This document shows, piece after piece, positions 34,415 to 43,220 of a stretch of 64,000 nucleotides of DNA. The stretch is from NCBI GenBank assembly GCA_963803495.1, contig CAWDMP010000002.1, forward strand, positions 1,674,001-1,738,000. Direction: 5' to 3'. The stretch comes from Persicitalea sp963803495 (GTDB taxonomy: Bacteria; Bacteroidota; Bacteroidia; Cytophagales; Spirosomataceae). The notes below the pieces were generated by a model. It did not search any database. It saw only the letters and a list, made by a program, of their open reading frames with translations, and had not been told where the DNA came from. Both the position numbers and the translations under genes were made by a program. The stretch's first letter is position 1, and the number at the start of each line of letters is the position of its first letter.

Positions 34415-34993
34415 ATGAATCTGTCAAAACTATCTCTTTGTCTTCTCTTTCTTTGCCTGGCTTGCTCGAAGCCGAAGCCCTCGAAAGAAGTTATCCCAAC
34501 TCCCGATGGGCCGTACAAGATGACGGCCACACTCAACGGCTCGGCCTGGTTCGGTAGCGCCTATGCCTCCAGAACAATGGCGGTGGCCGGACAATCCGCT
34601 TGCACCACCGACCGGTTTATCATCGGTGCCCAGACGGACTTACCTCATGGAAGTACCAATTTGATTAAAGGCGTAACGGGTTGTTTTGAAAACTGTGTTC
34701 CTACCCAACTACTCAGCATTCTGAATATTCCGTTGGCGGTGGGTCGGTACAATATTGCCGCTTTGAATGCGTGTGCCGGGCAAGAAGGCGCGGTGCGGTA
34801 TCTCTGGCTAGTGGGTGGCGATGTCATCGTGAGCACTTATACTTCTCCCGCTGGCAAAGCAGGCTGGGTTGAGGTTTCTAGTTACGATTCCACTCTGAAC
34901 GAAGTGGAAGGAAGCTTCGAATTGGATTTAGTGAATAAAGACGGTCAAACAGCGCGCTTCCAAAAAGGTACTTTCAAGGCGTTGATTCAGTAG
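34415..34993 (+). CDS. hypothetical lipoprotein
   Basis: A 192-aa protein with a lipoprotein signal (LCLLFLCLACSKP; Cys17 would be lipidated). The rest begins YKMTATLNGSAWFGSAYAS, a pattern seen in small Bacteroidota lipoproteins with a beta-sandwich fold, and contains four more cysteines. It lies alone on the plus strand between fusA and rpsG and ends at a bidirectional terminator. I do not recognise a function. Confidence 0.7.
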   Translation: MNLSKLSLCLLFLCLACSKPKPSKEVIPTPDGPYKMTATLNGSAWFGSAYASRTMAVAGQSACTTDRFIIGAQTDLPHGSTNLIKGVTGCFENCVPTQLLSILNIPLAVGRYNIAALNACAGQEGAVRYLWLVGGDVIVSTYTSPAGKAGWVEVSSYDSTLNEVEGSFELDLVNKDGQTARFQKGTFKALIQ

Positions 34994-35038
34994 CTGCTTG
35001 ATCGCCAATTTGGGCTTAGAATAAACAACTCAACGATA

Positions 35039-35068
35039 AAAAGCCCGCTCCTTGCGAAGCGGGCTTTT
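35039..35068 (-). terminator. terminator of rpsG (bidirectional)
   Basis: AAAAGCCCGCT-CCTTGCG-AAGCGGGCTTTT forms an 11-bp stem with A/T ends, 28 bases past the rpsG stop. It also ends the plus-strand lipoprotein gene. Confidence 0.85.
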
Positions 35069-35095
35069 CCCGATGTTTTCAAAAAACTTATAATC

Positions 35096-35569
35096 CTAGA
35101 AGCGGAAGTGAGAGAACGCCTTGTTGGCCTCGGCCATGCGGTGCGTGTCGTCTTTCTTCTTCACGGCGGCACCTTCCCCTTTGGCGGCGGCCATAATCTC
35201 GGCGGCCAGGCGGTCCATCATCGTCTTCTCGCCGCGCTTGCGGGCGTAGCTGATGAGCCACTTCATGCCCAGCGAATTCTTGCGCTCGGGCCGAACTTCG
35301 GTAGGTACCTGGAAGGTAGCACCACCCACGCGGCGGCTTTTTACTTCCACACCAGGCGTTACGTTGTTGAGCGCCTTGCGGAATAACTCCAAGCCGCTGC
35401 CGCTTTCGTTGGTTTTCTTTTCGATCAAATCGATCGCGTCGTAAAAAATGGTGAAGGCGGTGCTTTTCTTACCGTCCATCATCAGGTTGTTCACGAACTT
35501 GGTCACTTGTACGTCCCGGAACTTAGGATCGGGCAGGATATACCGCTTTTTTGGTTTTGACTTCCTCAT
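35096..35569 (-). CDS. rpsG: 30S ribosomal protein S7
   Basis: A 157-aa primary 16S 3'-domain binder at the E-site. MRKSKPKKRYILPDPKFRDV and PGVEVKSRRVGGATFQVPTE are typical. It follows rpsL by 131 bases and ends in a terminator, so fusA is not read through from it. Confidence 0.97.
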   Translation of the reverse strand: MRKSKPKKRYILPDPKFRDVQVTKFVNNLMMDGKKSTAFTIFYDAIDLIEKKTNESGSGLELFRKALNNVTPGVEVKSRRVGGATFQVPTEVRPERKNSLGMKWLISYARKRGEKTMMDRLAAEIMAAAKGEGAAVKKKDDTHRMAEANKAFSHFRF

Positions 35570-35700
35570 GAGTACTTGTTGTTTTTTAAGTTAGGTTTCG
35601 TTTTGGCAACTTATTCACCCCGCACGTTACCGGGCGGGATTACTTCCCTTTTATGGCGAAGAATATTTCCTTCTAAAAAGTCAAGACAGTCACTTTGGTA

Positions 35701-36117
35701 TTACTTCTTCTTACCGCCTTTGGCTGGTGCGGCGGCGGGCTGTCCGGGCTTTGGACGTTTGGCACCGTACTTGGAGCGGCGCTGCTTGCGGCCGTTGACG
35801 CCGGAGGTATCCAACGCACCCCGGATGATGTGGTAACGCACACCGGGCAGGTCTTTCACCCGTCCGCCGCGAATCAGCACGATCGAGTGCTCTTGCAGGT
35901 TGTGGCCTTCACCGGGAATGTAAGCATTTACTTCTTTCTGGTTGCTGAGGCGTACGCGGGCCACCTTACGGAGGGCCGAGTTGGGCTTCTTGGGCGTCGT
36001 GGTGTACACACGCGTACACACGCCGCGACGTTGCGGGCAGGAATCCAAGGCCGGAGACTTGGACTTCCACGTCATTTTTTCGCGTCCTTTACGGACCAAT
36101 TGTGAAATAGTAGGCAT
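35701..36117 (-). CDS. rpsL: 30S ribosomal protein S12
   Basis: A 138-aa decoding-centre protein. The conserved motifs TTPKKPNSALRKVARVRLSN and PGEGHNLQEHSIVLIRGGRV contain the positions where streptomycin resistance arises elsewhere (Lys in PKKPNS, and the region around PGE). A Lys/Pro/Ala tail (KPGQPAAAPAKGGKKK) extends past the usual end. Confidence 0.97.
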   Translation of the reverse strand: MPTISQLVRKGREKMTWKSKSPALDSCPQRRGVCTRVYTTTPKKPNSALRKVARVRLSNQKEVNAYIPGEGHNLQEHSIVLIRGGRVKDLPGVRYHIIRGALDTSGVNGRKQRRSKYGAKRPKPGQPAAAPAKGGKKK

Positions 36118-36191
36118 TTAATGATTTGATTTTGAACGATTAACCAACCGTTCGGATGTATCGATACAGTTTTCTTGAAAAAATCGGACTG

Positions 36192-36222
36192 CAAAATTAA
36201 GGAACTCGACCGGTTTTCCCAA
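36192..36222 (-). promoter_or_regulatory. rpsL promoter
   Basis: On the minus strand TTG, exactly 20 bases, then TAATTTTG, followed by CAGTCCGATTTTTT, 75 bases upstream of the rpsL ATG. The remaining part of the 313-base gap to 36430 shows no other signal. Confidence 0.75.
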
Positions 36223-36430
36223 GGGTTGGTTTGTATTATTTTGATTGGCAAGCTTATTTGGAGCCATTGAGTGCAGTCAACCCTACTTAAATGGATTAGG
36301 TTGCTAACTTTGCCCAAATTGACCTCTTGATCGGGATTACGTTCCCCGGCCTTTCAGGGCTAGAGTCGTCAATTTGCGATCGTATTCTATTTCTATCCAG
36401 TACCACATTAATTATTACTTCATAATCAGA

Positions 36431-37894
36431 ATGACCTCCACACAAGCTACCAATACCAAAATAACCGTCGCCTACGGCGATGGCATCGGCCCCGAAATCA
36501 TGGACGCTACCCTCCGAATCCTGGACGCGGCAGACGCACGCCTCGAAACCGAAGTGATCGAAATCGGCGAAAAAGTATATAAAAGCGGCAGCAAAGCGGG
36601 CATTCAGCCCAGCGATTGGGATTCGCTACGCCGCAATAAGGTATTCTTGAAAGCGCCCATCACCACGCCGCAGGGCGGCGGCTACAAGAGTCTGAATGTA
36701 ACGGCCCGCACGACTTTGGGGCTGTTTGCCAACGTGCGGCCCTGTATGGCGTATTCTCCCTACGTCGAAACCAAGCACCCGCTGCTGGATTTGGTGATTA
36801 TCCGCGAAAACGAGGAAGATCTCTACACGGGCATCGAACACCGGCAGACCAACCAGATGACGCAATGCCTGAAGCTGATTTCGCGGCCCGGTTGCGAGAA
36901 AATCATCCGCTACGCTTTCGAGTACGCCCGTGCCTATAAGCGCAAAAAGGTGACCTGTCTTTCCAAAGACAACATCATGAAAATGACCGACGGACTGTTC
37001 CACCGCGTATTTGACGAGGTCGCGGCGGAATATCCCGACATCGAGCAAGAGCACTGGATCATCGACATCGGCTCGGCGCTGCTGGCCGACGAGCCTGAGC
37101 GTTTCGGCGTGATCGTGACGCTAAATCTTTACGGCGATATTATTTCCGACATCGCGGCCCAAATCGCGGGTTCGGTGGGCATGGGTGGCTCGGCCAACGT
37201 GGGCGAGCAGTGCGCCATGTTCGAGGCCATCCACGGCTCGGCCCCCGACATTGCCGGGCGGGGCATTGCCAATCCGTCGGGACTGATCAATGGAGCCATC
37301 ATGATGCTGGTCCACATCGGGCAAGGCGATGTGGCGGCCAAAATCCACAACGCCTGGCTGAAAACCATCGAGGATGGAATCCATACCGGCGATATTTATC
37401 AGGCCAAAATCAGCAAGGAGCGCGTAGGTACCAAGGCGTTTGCCGATGCGATCATCGCGCGGCTGGGTCAGGTACCCGTTCACTTCAAGGAAATCAGCTA
37501 CGCGGCCGCACCTAAGCCCATCCAAATTGGCGCAGGCCTCGAATCGACGGAAACAAAAGAACTGGTAGGCGTCGATATCTTTCTTGATTGGCACCAAGGC
37601 TCCGCGCAGGAACTGGGTGAAAAAATTTCTGCCCTGGCCAACTCGCCGCTCAAACTGAAAGTTATCACCAACCGGGGCGCCGTCGTATATCCTGACGGGG
37701 TACCCGAGACGTTCTGTACCGATCACTGGCGCTGTCGCTTCAAAAGCCCGAGCGATTCGGGCCAAGCGATCGACAAGACAACGATCTGGAAACAAGTGGC
37801 GTTGCTGAACGAGCACGGCTTCGACACCATCAAGACGGAGAACCTGTATACTTTCGATGGTAAAGCGGGGTACTCGCTGTTACAGGGAGAATAG
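36431..37894 (+). CDS. icd: NADP-type isocitrate dehydrogenase, long form
   Basis: TCA-cycle enzyme: isocitrate to 2-oxoglutarate. The 487-aa product has the isopropylmalate/isocitrate dehydrogenase fold with the substrate loop YKSLNVTARTTLGLFANVRP, IIRENEEDLYTGIEH, and the cofactor region MFEAIHGSAPDIAGRGIANP. An extra C-terminal domain of about 140 residues (from about 350) ends KTENLYTFDGKAGYSLLQGE, as in the Thermus-type enzyme. The ATG at 36431 gives a normal start; the frame extends 57 bases upstream without homology. Cofactor preference is inferred from the family. It is monocistronic. Confidence 0.93.
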   Translation: MTSTQATNTKITVAYGDGIGPEIMDATLRILDAADARLETEVIEIGEKVYKSGSKAGIQPSDWDSLRRNKVFLKAPITTPQGGGYKSLNVTARTTLGLFANVRPCMAYSPYVETKHPLLDLVIIRENEEDLYTGIEHRQTNQMTQCLKLISRPGCEKIIRYAFEYARAYKRKKVTCLSKDNIMKMTDGLFHRVFDEVAAEYPDIEQEHWIIDIGSALLADEPERFGVIVTLNLYGDIISDIAAQIAGSVGMGGSANVGEQCAMFEAIHGSAPDIAGRGIANPSGLINGAIMMLVHIGQGDVAAKIHNAWLKTIEDGIHTGDIYQAKISKERVGTKAFADAIIARLGQVPVHFKEISYAAAPKPIQIGAGLESTETKELVGVDIFLDWHQGSAQELGEKISALANSPLKLKVITNRGAVVYPDGVPETFCTDHWRCRFKSPSDSGQAIDKTTIWKQVALLNEHGFDTIKTENLYTFDGKAGYSLLQGE

Positions 37895-37897
37895 TTC

Positions 37898-37937
37898 TTA
37901 ATGGACAATGGACAATGGACAGTTGATAATTGACAGT
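37898..37937. repeat. dispersed intergenic repeat, copy 2
   Basis: Three tandem ATGGACA units, then GTTGATAATTGACA, right after the icd stop. Same family as 43-77. Confidence 0.5.
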
Positions 37938-38135
37938 GTTTCTTGTTTGCCATCATTGTAATTGACAGCCGGGTACAGATTTGAGCGGAGTCAAGTGTCA
38001 GTCTGAGCGGATTCGAAGACCGCCACACACTAGAAAGCCAAGCCATCCAATAAATCAGATTGTAAAGTGCTTCTTTGACGTTCAATTTTTTGTAAAAAAA
38101 ATCGTTAGTTGAGCATAGAATTTTCTTAAAGAACT

Positions 38136-40163
38136 ATGAATAGATATTTGAAACTATCCCCGGTGGGATTGCTGCTCGTGGCGTTTTGTATTTTCCTGCA
38201 AGCCTGCAACCCCGCTATGCAAGCCTACAAAAACGGCGTCAAGAAATTTGAGAACGGCGAGTACGACCTTGCCCTAAAAGACTTGCAACGCGCCGCCGAA
38301 GGCAACTACGAAGGGGGCCGCACCAACTACCTCATCGCCGAATCGTACCGACTCTCCAACCGCTACCAGGAAGCCATTCCCTTTTACAAAAAGGCAATGG
38401 AAGCCGGAACCGATGATCCCAACGCCCGCTTCGAGTACGCCTACGCTTTGAAAGCCTCCGGCCAGTACGCCGAAGCCCGGGAGCAGTTCACGCAGTTTGC
38501 CGCGAACGAGCAAGCAGACAAAACATTAAAAGAAAGAGCCTTGCGCGAAGTCCAGACGCTCCAGATTACCGACCGCATCAAGCAGAAGCAAGCCGAGGTG
38601 ACGGTACTCGATTTGCCTTTCAATACGCCCGGTGCCGAGTTCGGCGCGACTATTTTGGGCGATGAGTTGATTCTGTCGGCTTCCAGGAAAGAAAAGATTT
38701 ACAAGAACAACGGTCAGGCCATGCTCGGTCTGTACAAGGTCAAGATCGGGGAGCAGCCCAGCGAAGCGAGCGGCAGTCCTACCCTGTTCAGCGCCAATAT
38801 CTTTGCCGAGGATGCCAACGAAGGCTCGCCTGCATTCTCGCCTGATGGCAACATGTTGGTGTTTGCGCGCGGAAACACCGGCAAGCGCAAGGGTACCGTC
38901 GACGTCGACCTTTACCTCAGCCGGCTGGTCAACGGGCAGTGGACCGAGCCCAGCTACCTGCCCGTGAACGACTCGCTGGCCTGGGATGGTTCGCCCGCTT
39001 TTTCGCGTGACGGCAAGACGCTCTACTTTGCGTCCAACCGGGCGGGCGGCGCGGGTGGCATCGACCTGTACCGTACCAATATGGACGCTTCGGGACGATT
39101 CAGTCGGCCCGTCAACATGGGCAAGGATATCAATACCGCCGGCGACGAAATGTTTCCCTATGTATCAGAAGACAACAAGTTGTACTTTGCCTCCGACGGG
39201 CACCCCGGCCTGGGCAAGCTCGACCTGTTCGTCGCGGTGCGTTCGCAGGGAATCGTCTCGATCGAAAACATGGGACTGCCTTTCAATACCCCACAGGATG
39301 ATTTTGGGCTCGTGTACTACGAAGACCAGGAGAACGGTTTTTTCTCGTCCAACCGTCCCGGCGGCAAGGGCGATGACGATATTTATTTCTTCTCAAATCC
39401 GGTGGTACCCAAGACCGATACGACGCTGATCGTACACAACGATCCGACTGACCCTCTGAACCCTAACAACCCCAACTACCTCAAAGGCGAACTGAAAATA
39501 GTCCGCTACTTCCTGGAAGGTACCGTGCTGACCAACAATACCACCGCTACCCCAATCGACTCGGCCAGGGTACGCATCTTGTCCGACAGTGCCGATGTGG
39601 AATTGGCGCAGTTGACGACGCGTGAGGAAGGCGAGTTTGGAAAATACAAGCTGGAAGAGGGCAAGGACTACGTCCTGCTGGTCGAGAAAAAGGGTTTCAT
39701 CACCAAGCGCGAGCCTTTTTCGATGGATGGCAAGAGCATCCCACCGATTTTCCTTAATAAAGTCGTGACCGACACCACCTATCGCGTGACGATACGGCTG
39801 GACGATCTGGAATTGAACAAGACGTTTACGCTGGACAATATCTATTATGACTTGAACAAGTACAACATCCGTCCCGACGCGGCGCTCGAATTGGACAAAC
39901 TGGTACAGATTCTGAAAGACAACCCTTCGGTCAACATCGAGCTGGCTTCCCACACCGACGCCCGTGATACGGATTCGTACAACCAAACGCTTTCGCAACG
40001 ACGCGCCGAATCGGCCGTGCAGTACCTCCAGTCGAAGGGAATCGACGCCGACCGCCTGACGGCCAAAGGCTATGGCGAGCGGCAACTGATCGTGCAGAAT
40101 GCCAAAACCGAAGAAGAACACCAACGCAATCGCCGCACGGAGTTCACGGTGCTGAGTTATTAG
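38136..40163 (+). CDS. porE: PorE-like OmpA-family lipoprotein (T9SS component)
   Basis: A 675-aa outer-membrane lipoprotein. The signal peptide ends with the lipobox LQAC (Cys24). Domains in order: TPR repeats (about 30-145: YKNGVKKFENGEYDLALKDL); a WD40/PD40 propeller (about 150-440: GSPAFSPDGNMLVFARGN; LYFASNRAGGAGGIDLYR); a carboxypeptidase-regulatory-like domain (about 455-540); and an OmpA peptidoglycan-binding domain (about 555-675: IELASHTDARDTDSYNQTLS, with the peptidoglycan Asp and Arg residues). This layout and length match PorE of the type IX secretion system. A T9SS substrate is encoded at 28347. Other OmpA/PD40 proteins share parts, so the exact name is inferred. Confidence 0.75.
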   Translation: MNRYLKLSPVGLLLVAFCIFLQACNPAMQAYKNGVKKFENGEYDLALKDLQRAAEGNYEGGRTNYLIAESYRLSNRYQEAIPFYKKAMEAGTDDPNARFEYAYALKASGQYAEAREQFTQFAANEQADKTLKERALREVQTLQITDRIKQKQAEVTVLDLPFNTPGAEFGATILGDELILSASRKEKIYKNNGQAMLGLYKVKIGEQPSEASGSPTLFSANIFAEDANEGSPAFSPDGNMLVFARGNTGKRKGTVDVDLYLSRLVNGQWTEPSYLPVNDSLAWDGSPAFSRDGKTLYFASNRAGGAGGIDLYRTNMDASGRFSRPVNMGKDINTAGDEMFPYVSEDNKLYFASDGHPGLGKLDLFVAVRSQGIVSIENMGLPFNTPQDDFGLVYYEDQENGFFSSNRPGGKGDDDIYFFSNPVVPKTDTTLIVHNDPTDPLNPNNPNYLKGELKIVRYFLEGTVLTNNTTATPIDSARVRILSDSADVELAQLTTREEGEFGKYKLEEGKDYVLLVEKKGFITKREPFSMDGKSIPPIFLNKVVTDTTYRVTIRLDDLELNKTFTLDNIYYDLNKYNIRPDAALELDKLVQILKDNPSVNIELASHTDARDTDSYNQTLSQRRAESAVQYLQSKGIDADRLTAKGYGERQLIVQNAKTEEEHQRNRRTEFTVLSY

Positions 40164-40168
40164 ACCCT

Positions 40169-40191
40169 GGTTCGCGTCTGCGACGCGAACC
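40169..40191. repeat. GGTTCGCGTC-TGC-GACGCGAACC hairpin
   Basis: Perfect 10-bp inverted repeat 5 bases after the porE stop, followed by a smaller GCGCG...CGCGC pair at about 40200-40218. It looks like a REP-type intergenic palindrome. Confidence 0.4.
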
Positions 40192-40240
40192 TACGGAAAG
40201 CGCGTTTGTTACGCGCGGAAACCCAGAGCAAAATCAAACG

Positions 40241-40273
40241 ACAGCCCCCGCCCAATCGGCGGGGGCTGTTTTG
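40241..40273 (+). terminator. terminator after porE
   Basis: ACAGCCCCCGCC-CAATC-GGCGGGGGCTGT, a perfect 12-bp GC-rich stem followed by TTTT. Confidence 0.85.
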
Positions 40274-40346
40274 TTGAAAATCAGCCAAGGCACAGATTTT
40301 TTTGTTAAAAACCTCTCCACTTATTTCCTGCACCACTTCAAGAAAA

Positions 40347-41699
40347 ATGAACATAAGGATTTCCAAATACTTTATCTTTTTCATCCTGACTACAACCCTA
40401 ACTTCCTGCGAAATATTCGGACCCGGTCAGGGGCTGTTCCTTTCCCCTTCTCCCCACGAAAAGTACGCCCAATCGCTCAAATCGGCCAACCTGGACAAGA
40501 CGGCGCTAGGCTCGCTGTGGGTAACGGCGGCGGAGCGTTCCCTACGCGACTCGTTGCTGATCGTCCTGCCCTACCGCGAGAGCGGATACTTCCCGGCGCA
40601 GGTGCCGCTGGCGGTAGGGTACCGCGTGCAGGCCGAGCGGGGCGATGTGCTATCCATCGGCGTCTCGGTGCAGGGCCGCGCTCTGCCCGACGGTGGTGCG
40701 ACGAAGATTTTCGTGGATATATTTGAGCTGGACGACCAGCAGAAACCCACGCGAGTATTTTCGGCCAAAGCCGACACAACGGCGGTACGTTGGGAGGTGA
40801 AGCGCAGTCGGTTGCACCTGATCCGAGTACAACCTGAGTTGCTGCGCAGCGGCCAGTACACGATTTCGGTCACGCGGGAGCCGTTGCTGGCTTTTCCGGT
40901 GGAAGGCCGTAACAGCAAGCAGATCAGCAGTTTTTGGGGTGCCAACCGCGACGGCGGTCGCCGAAGTCACGAGGGCGTCGATATTTTCGCGCCCCGGGGT
41001 ACCCCGGCCCTGGCGTCCATCGACGGCTACGTGTCGCGGGTGGGTACCAATGGGCTGGGCGGCAATGTGGTCTTCCTTTCCGATCAATCGCACGGCATCA
41101 ATCTATACTACGCTCACCTCGATAGTTTCAACGTAGCTACCGGCAAGCGTGTCAAGCTCGGCGATACGCTGGGCTTTGTAGGCAATACCGGCAATGCCCG
41201 CACGACGGGTCCCCACCTGCATTTTGGCATCTACCAATCGGGCGGGCGCGGTGCCACCGACCCGCTGCCGTTTATCCGGCAGGGCCTGGGCGAACCTACC
41301 CAAAAGCTGCCCGATGCCGACGACCTGAGTGATACCGCGAGGGTCGTAACGACTACGCGATTGCGTCTTACTCCAGGCAAAAAAGCCGAAACTCTAGGCT
41401 CGCTCGATCGCAACCAGGTACTCACAGTAGTGGGCGGGTCGGCGGGCTGGCTTCGGGTCAGAACGCCAAACGATGCCGAGGGCTATGTACTTGCTTCGGC
41501 CGTGCGCGACGTAGGGGCCACGATCAAAAAAACAAAACGAGCTGCGCTGACGCCCGTTTACGACGAAGCCTATGACGACGCAGCAGTGCTTCATATTTTG
41601 CAGGAAGCTACCACCCTACCTGTGCTGGGTACCCACGGAAATTTCGAGTTGGTCGAATTGGATAAAGCCGGAAGCAAGGGTTGGATTAAAATGAATTGA
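40347..41699 (+). CDS. M23-family peptidoglycan endopeptidase lipoprotein
   Basis: A 450-aa lipoprotein (signal NIRISKYFIFFILTTTLTSC; Cys21). The LytM/M23 domain spans about residues 200-320, with zinc ligands His and Asp in HEGVDIFAPRG and the HxH motif GPHLHFG. A C-terminal SH3-like region (about 330-400: TTTRLRLTPGKKAETLGSLD) probably binds the cell wall. It cleaves peptidoglycan cross-links, or acts as an activator if degenerate, though all the ligands look intact. The ATG at 40347 gives a proper lipoprotein leader, which the upstream in-frame start does not. It follows porE, so both may serve envelope anchoring. Confidence 0.88.
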   Translation: MNIRISKYFIFFILTTTLTSCEIFGPGQGLFLSPSPHEKYAQSLKSANLDKTALGSLWVTAAERSLRDSLLIVLPYRESGYFPAQVPLAVGYRVQAERGDVLSIGVSVQGRALPDGGATKIFVDIFELDDQQKPTRVFSAKADTTAVRWEVKRSRLHLIRVQPELLRSGQYTISVTREPLLAFPVEGRNSKQISSFWGANRDGGRRSHEGVDIFAPRGTPALASIDGYVSRVGTNGLGGNVVFLSDQSHGINLYYAHLDSFNVATGKRVKLGDTLGFVGNTGNARTTGPHLHFGIYQSGGRGATDPLPFIRQGLGEPTQKLPDADDLSDTARVVTTTRLRLTPGKKAETLGSLDRNQVLTVVGGSAGWLRVRTPNDAEGYVLASAVRDVGATIKKTKRAALTPVYDEAYDDAAVLHILQEATTLPVLGTHGNFELVELDKAGSKGWIKMN

Positions 41700-41765
41700 G
41701 TTCTTGGTACGAGGTACTTAGTACGAAGTTCCAATAGTACTTTTGTGACTAAATCGAGTAAGGGC

Positions 41766-41797
41766 ATTGTCCACTATCCATTATCAACTATCCACTA
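41766..41797. repeat. dispersed intergenic repeat, copy 3 (inverted)
   Basis: ATTGTCCACTATCCATTATC then AACTATCCACTA, the reverse complement of the family seen at 43-77, ending 2 bases before the next ATG. Confidence 0.5.
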
Positions 41798-41798
41798 A

Positions 41799-43220
41799 AT
41801 GAACATATATTGGTTTCGCAACGATTTGCGCCTACACGACAATGAAGGATTTCTGAAAGCCACGGAGAAGGGAAGCGAAGTGATTCCGATTTTCATATTC
41901 GATCCCCGGGTGTTTGAAGGTACCGTGCGCGGATTCCGCCGGACGGGCGGCTACCGGGCCCGATTTATTATGGAAAGCGTGGCCGATTTGCGCGAAAGTA
42001 TTCGAAAAAAGGGAGGCGACCTGCTCATCAGAATCGGGGAGCCCGAGCGTGTACTGGCCGAACTGGCCGAGCAGTACGATGTCGCTGAGGTTCATCTCAG
42101 TAAGGAAATCGCCCAGGAGGAAACCGACGTCGAATCGTCGTTGAGCAAGCGCCTCAAACCGCTGAACGTCGATATGGTTTTTACCTGGACCTCGACGCTG
42201 TACCACATTCGAGACCTGCCGTTCCCGCTCAACCAACTTCCCAATGTTTTCACCGATTTCAGGAAGAGCGTCGAGAAAAAGGCGGCGGTTCGGGCCACGG
42301 CATCTACTCCTGAGAGCGTGATCCTGCCCAAGGACTATGAAGCCGGAGCCATGCCCTCGTTATCGGATTTGGGCTACACCGACGACGAGGTACCGGCCAT
42401 CGACCCGCGCGCCGTGCTCGACTACCAGGGCGGTGAGACTGTGGGGATGGCCAGGCTGAATACCTACCTATGGGAGAGCGACAACATCGCTACCTACAAA
42501 GAAACCCGTAACGGGATGCTGGGCGCGGACTATTCTTCCAAGTTCTCGGCCTGGTTGTCGTTGGGGTGCCTTTCACCACGCCATATCTACGAGGAAATAA
42601 AACGCTACGAAGCCGAACGTACGGCCAACGATTCGACCTATTGGCTGATTTTTGAACTACTCTGGCGCGACTACTTCCACTTTGTGATGCTCCGCTGGGG
42701 CACCCGGCTCTTCAAGCCTTTTGGCCTGAAGCTCGAAAAAGAAAAGGAGTGGAGCCACGACCGCTCACTGTTTGAGAAGTGGCGGAAGGGCGAAACGGGC
42801 GTGCCCTTTGTGGACGCCAACATGCGCGAGATCGCCACGACGGGCTACATGTCCAATCGCGGGCGGCAGAACGTCGCCAGCTTCCTGGCCCACGATCTGG
42901 GCATCGACTGGACCTGGGGCGCGGCCTGGTTCGAGCATCTGCTCATCGACTACGATGTGTGCAGTAACTGGGGCAACTGGAACTACGTGGCGGGCGTCGG
43001 CAACGACCCACGCCCCAACCGCTACTTCAATCAGTACTCCCAGGCCACGCGTTACGATTCTGAGGGAGCGTACGTGAAGCATTGGCTACCGGAACTAGCC
43101 CAAGTACCTGCCAAAAAAATTCATAAAGTGTGGCAATTGACAGAGCGTGAGCAAAAAGAATTCGGGGTAATGTTGGGCGAGAACTATCCGCGGCCCATCG
43201 TTGAAATGAAGCAAGCTTAA
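41799..43220 (+). CDS. DASH-family cryptochrome/photolyase
   Basis: A 473-aa flavoprotein. An N-terminal photolyase alpha/beta domain (IYWFRNDLRLHDNEG) is followed by the C-terminal FAD-binding helical domain (GADYSSKFSAWLSLGCLSPR; WGNWNYVAGVGNDPRPNRYF; NQYSQATRYDSEG). The linker STLYHIRDLPFPLNQLPNVF and the overall length are typical of cryptochrome-DASH, which repairs cyclobutane dimers in single-stranded DNA. Asn replaces the Asp of classical photolyases near the flavin (NWGNWNY region; not certain). Monocistronic, convergent with the next gene, with no space between their ends. Confidence 0.93.
   Translation: MNIYWFRNDLRLHDNEGFLKATEKGSEVIPIFIFDPRVFEGTVRGFRRTGGYRARFIMESVADLRESIRKKGGDLLIRIGEPERVLAELAEQYDVAEVHLSKEIAQEETDVESSLSKRLKPLNVDMVFTWTSTLYHIRDLPFPLNQLPNVFTDFRKSVEKKAAVRATASTPESVILPKDYEAGAMPSLSDLGYTDDEVPAIDPRAVLDYQGGETVGMARLNTYLWESDNIATYKETRNGMLGADYSSKFSAWLSLGCLSPRHIYEEIKRYEAERTANDSTYWLIFELLWRDYFHFVMLRWGTRLFKPFGLKLEKEKEWSHDRSLFEKWRKGETGVPFVDANMREIATTGYMSNRGRQNVASFLAHDLGIDWTWGAAWFEHLLIDYDVCSNWGNWNYVAGVGNDPRPNRYFNQYSQATRYDSEGAYVKHWLPELAQVPAKKIHKVWQLTEREQKEFGVMLGENYPRPIVEMKQA

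Noticed and set aside
37121..37816. 231-codon minus-strand frame inside icd
   Set aside because: Shadow of the intact isocitrate dehydrogenase reading frame.
39393..40124. 243-codon minus-strand frame inside the PorE-like gene
   Set aside because: Shadow of the OmpA-domain coding sequence.
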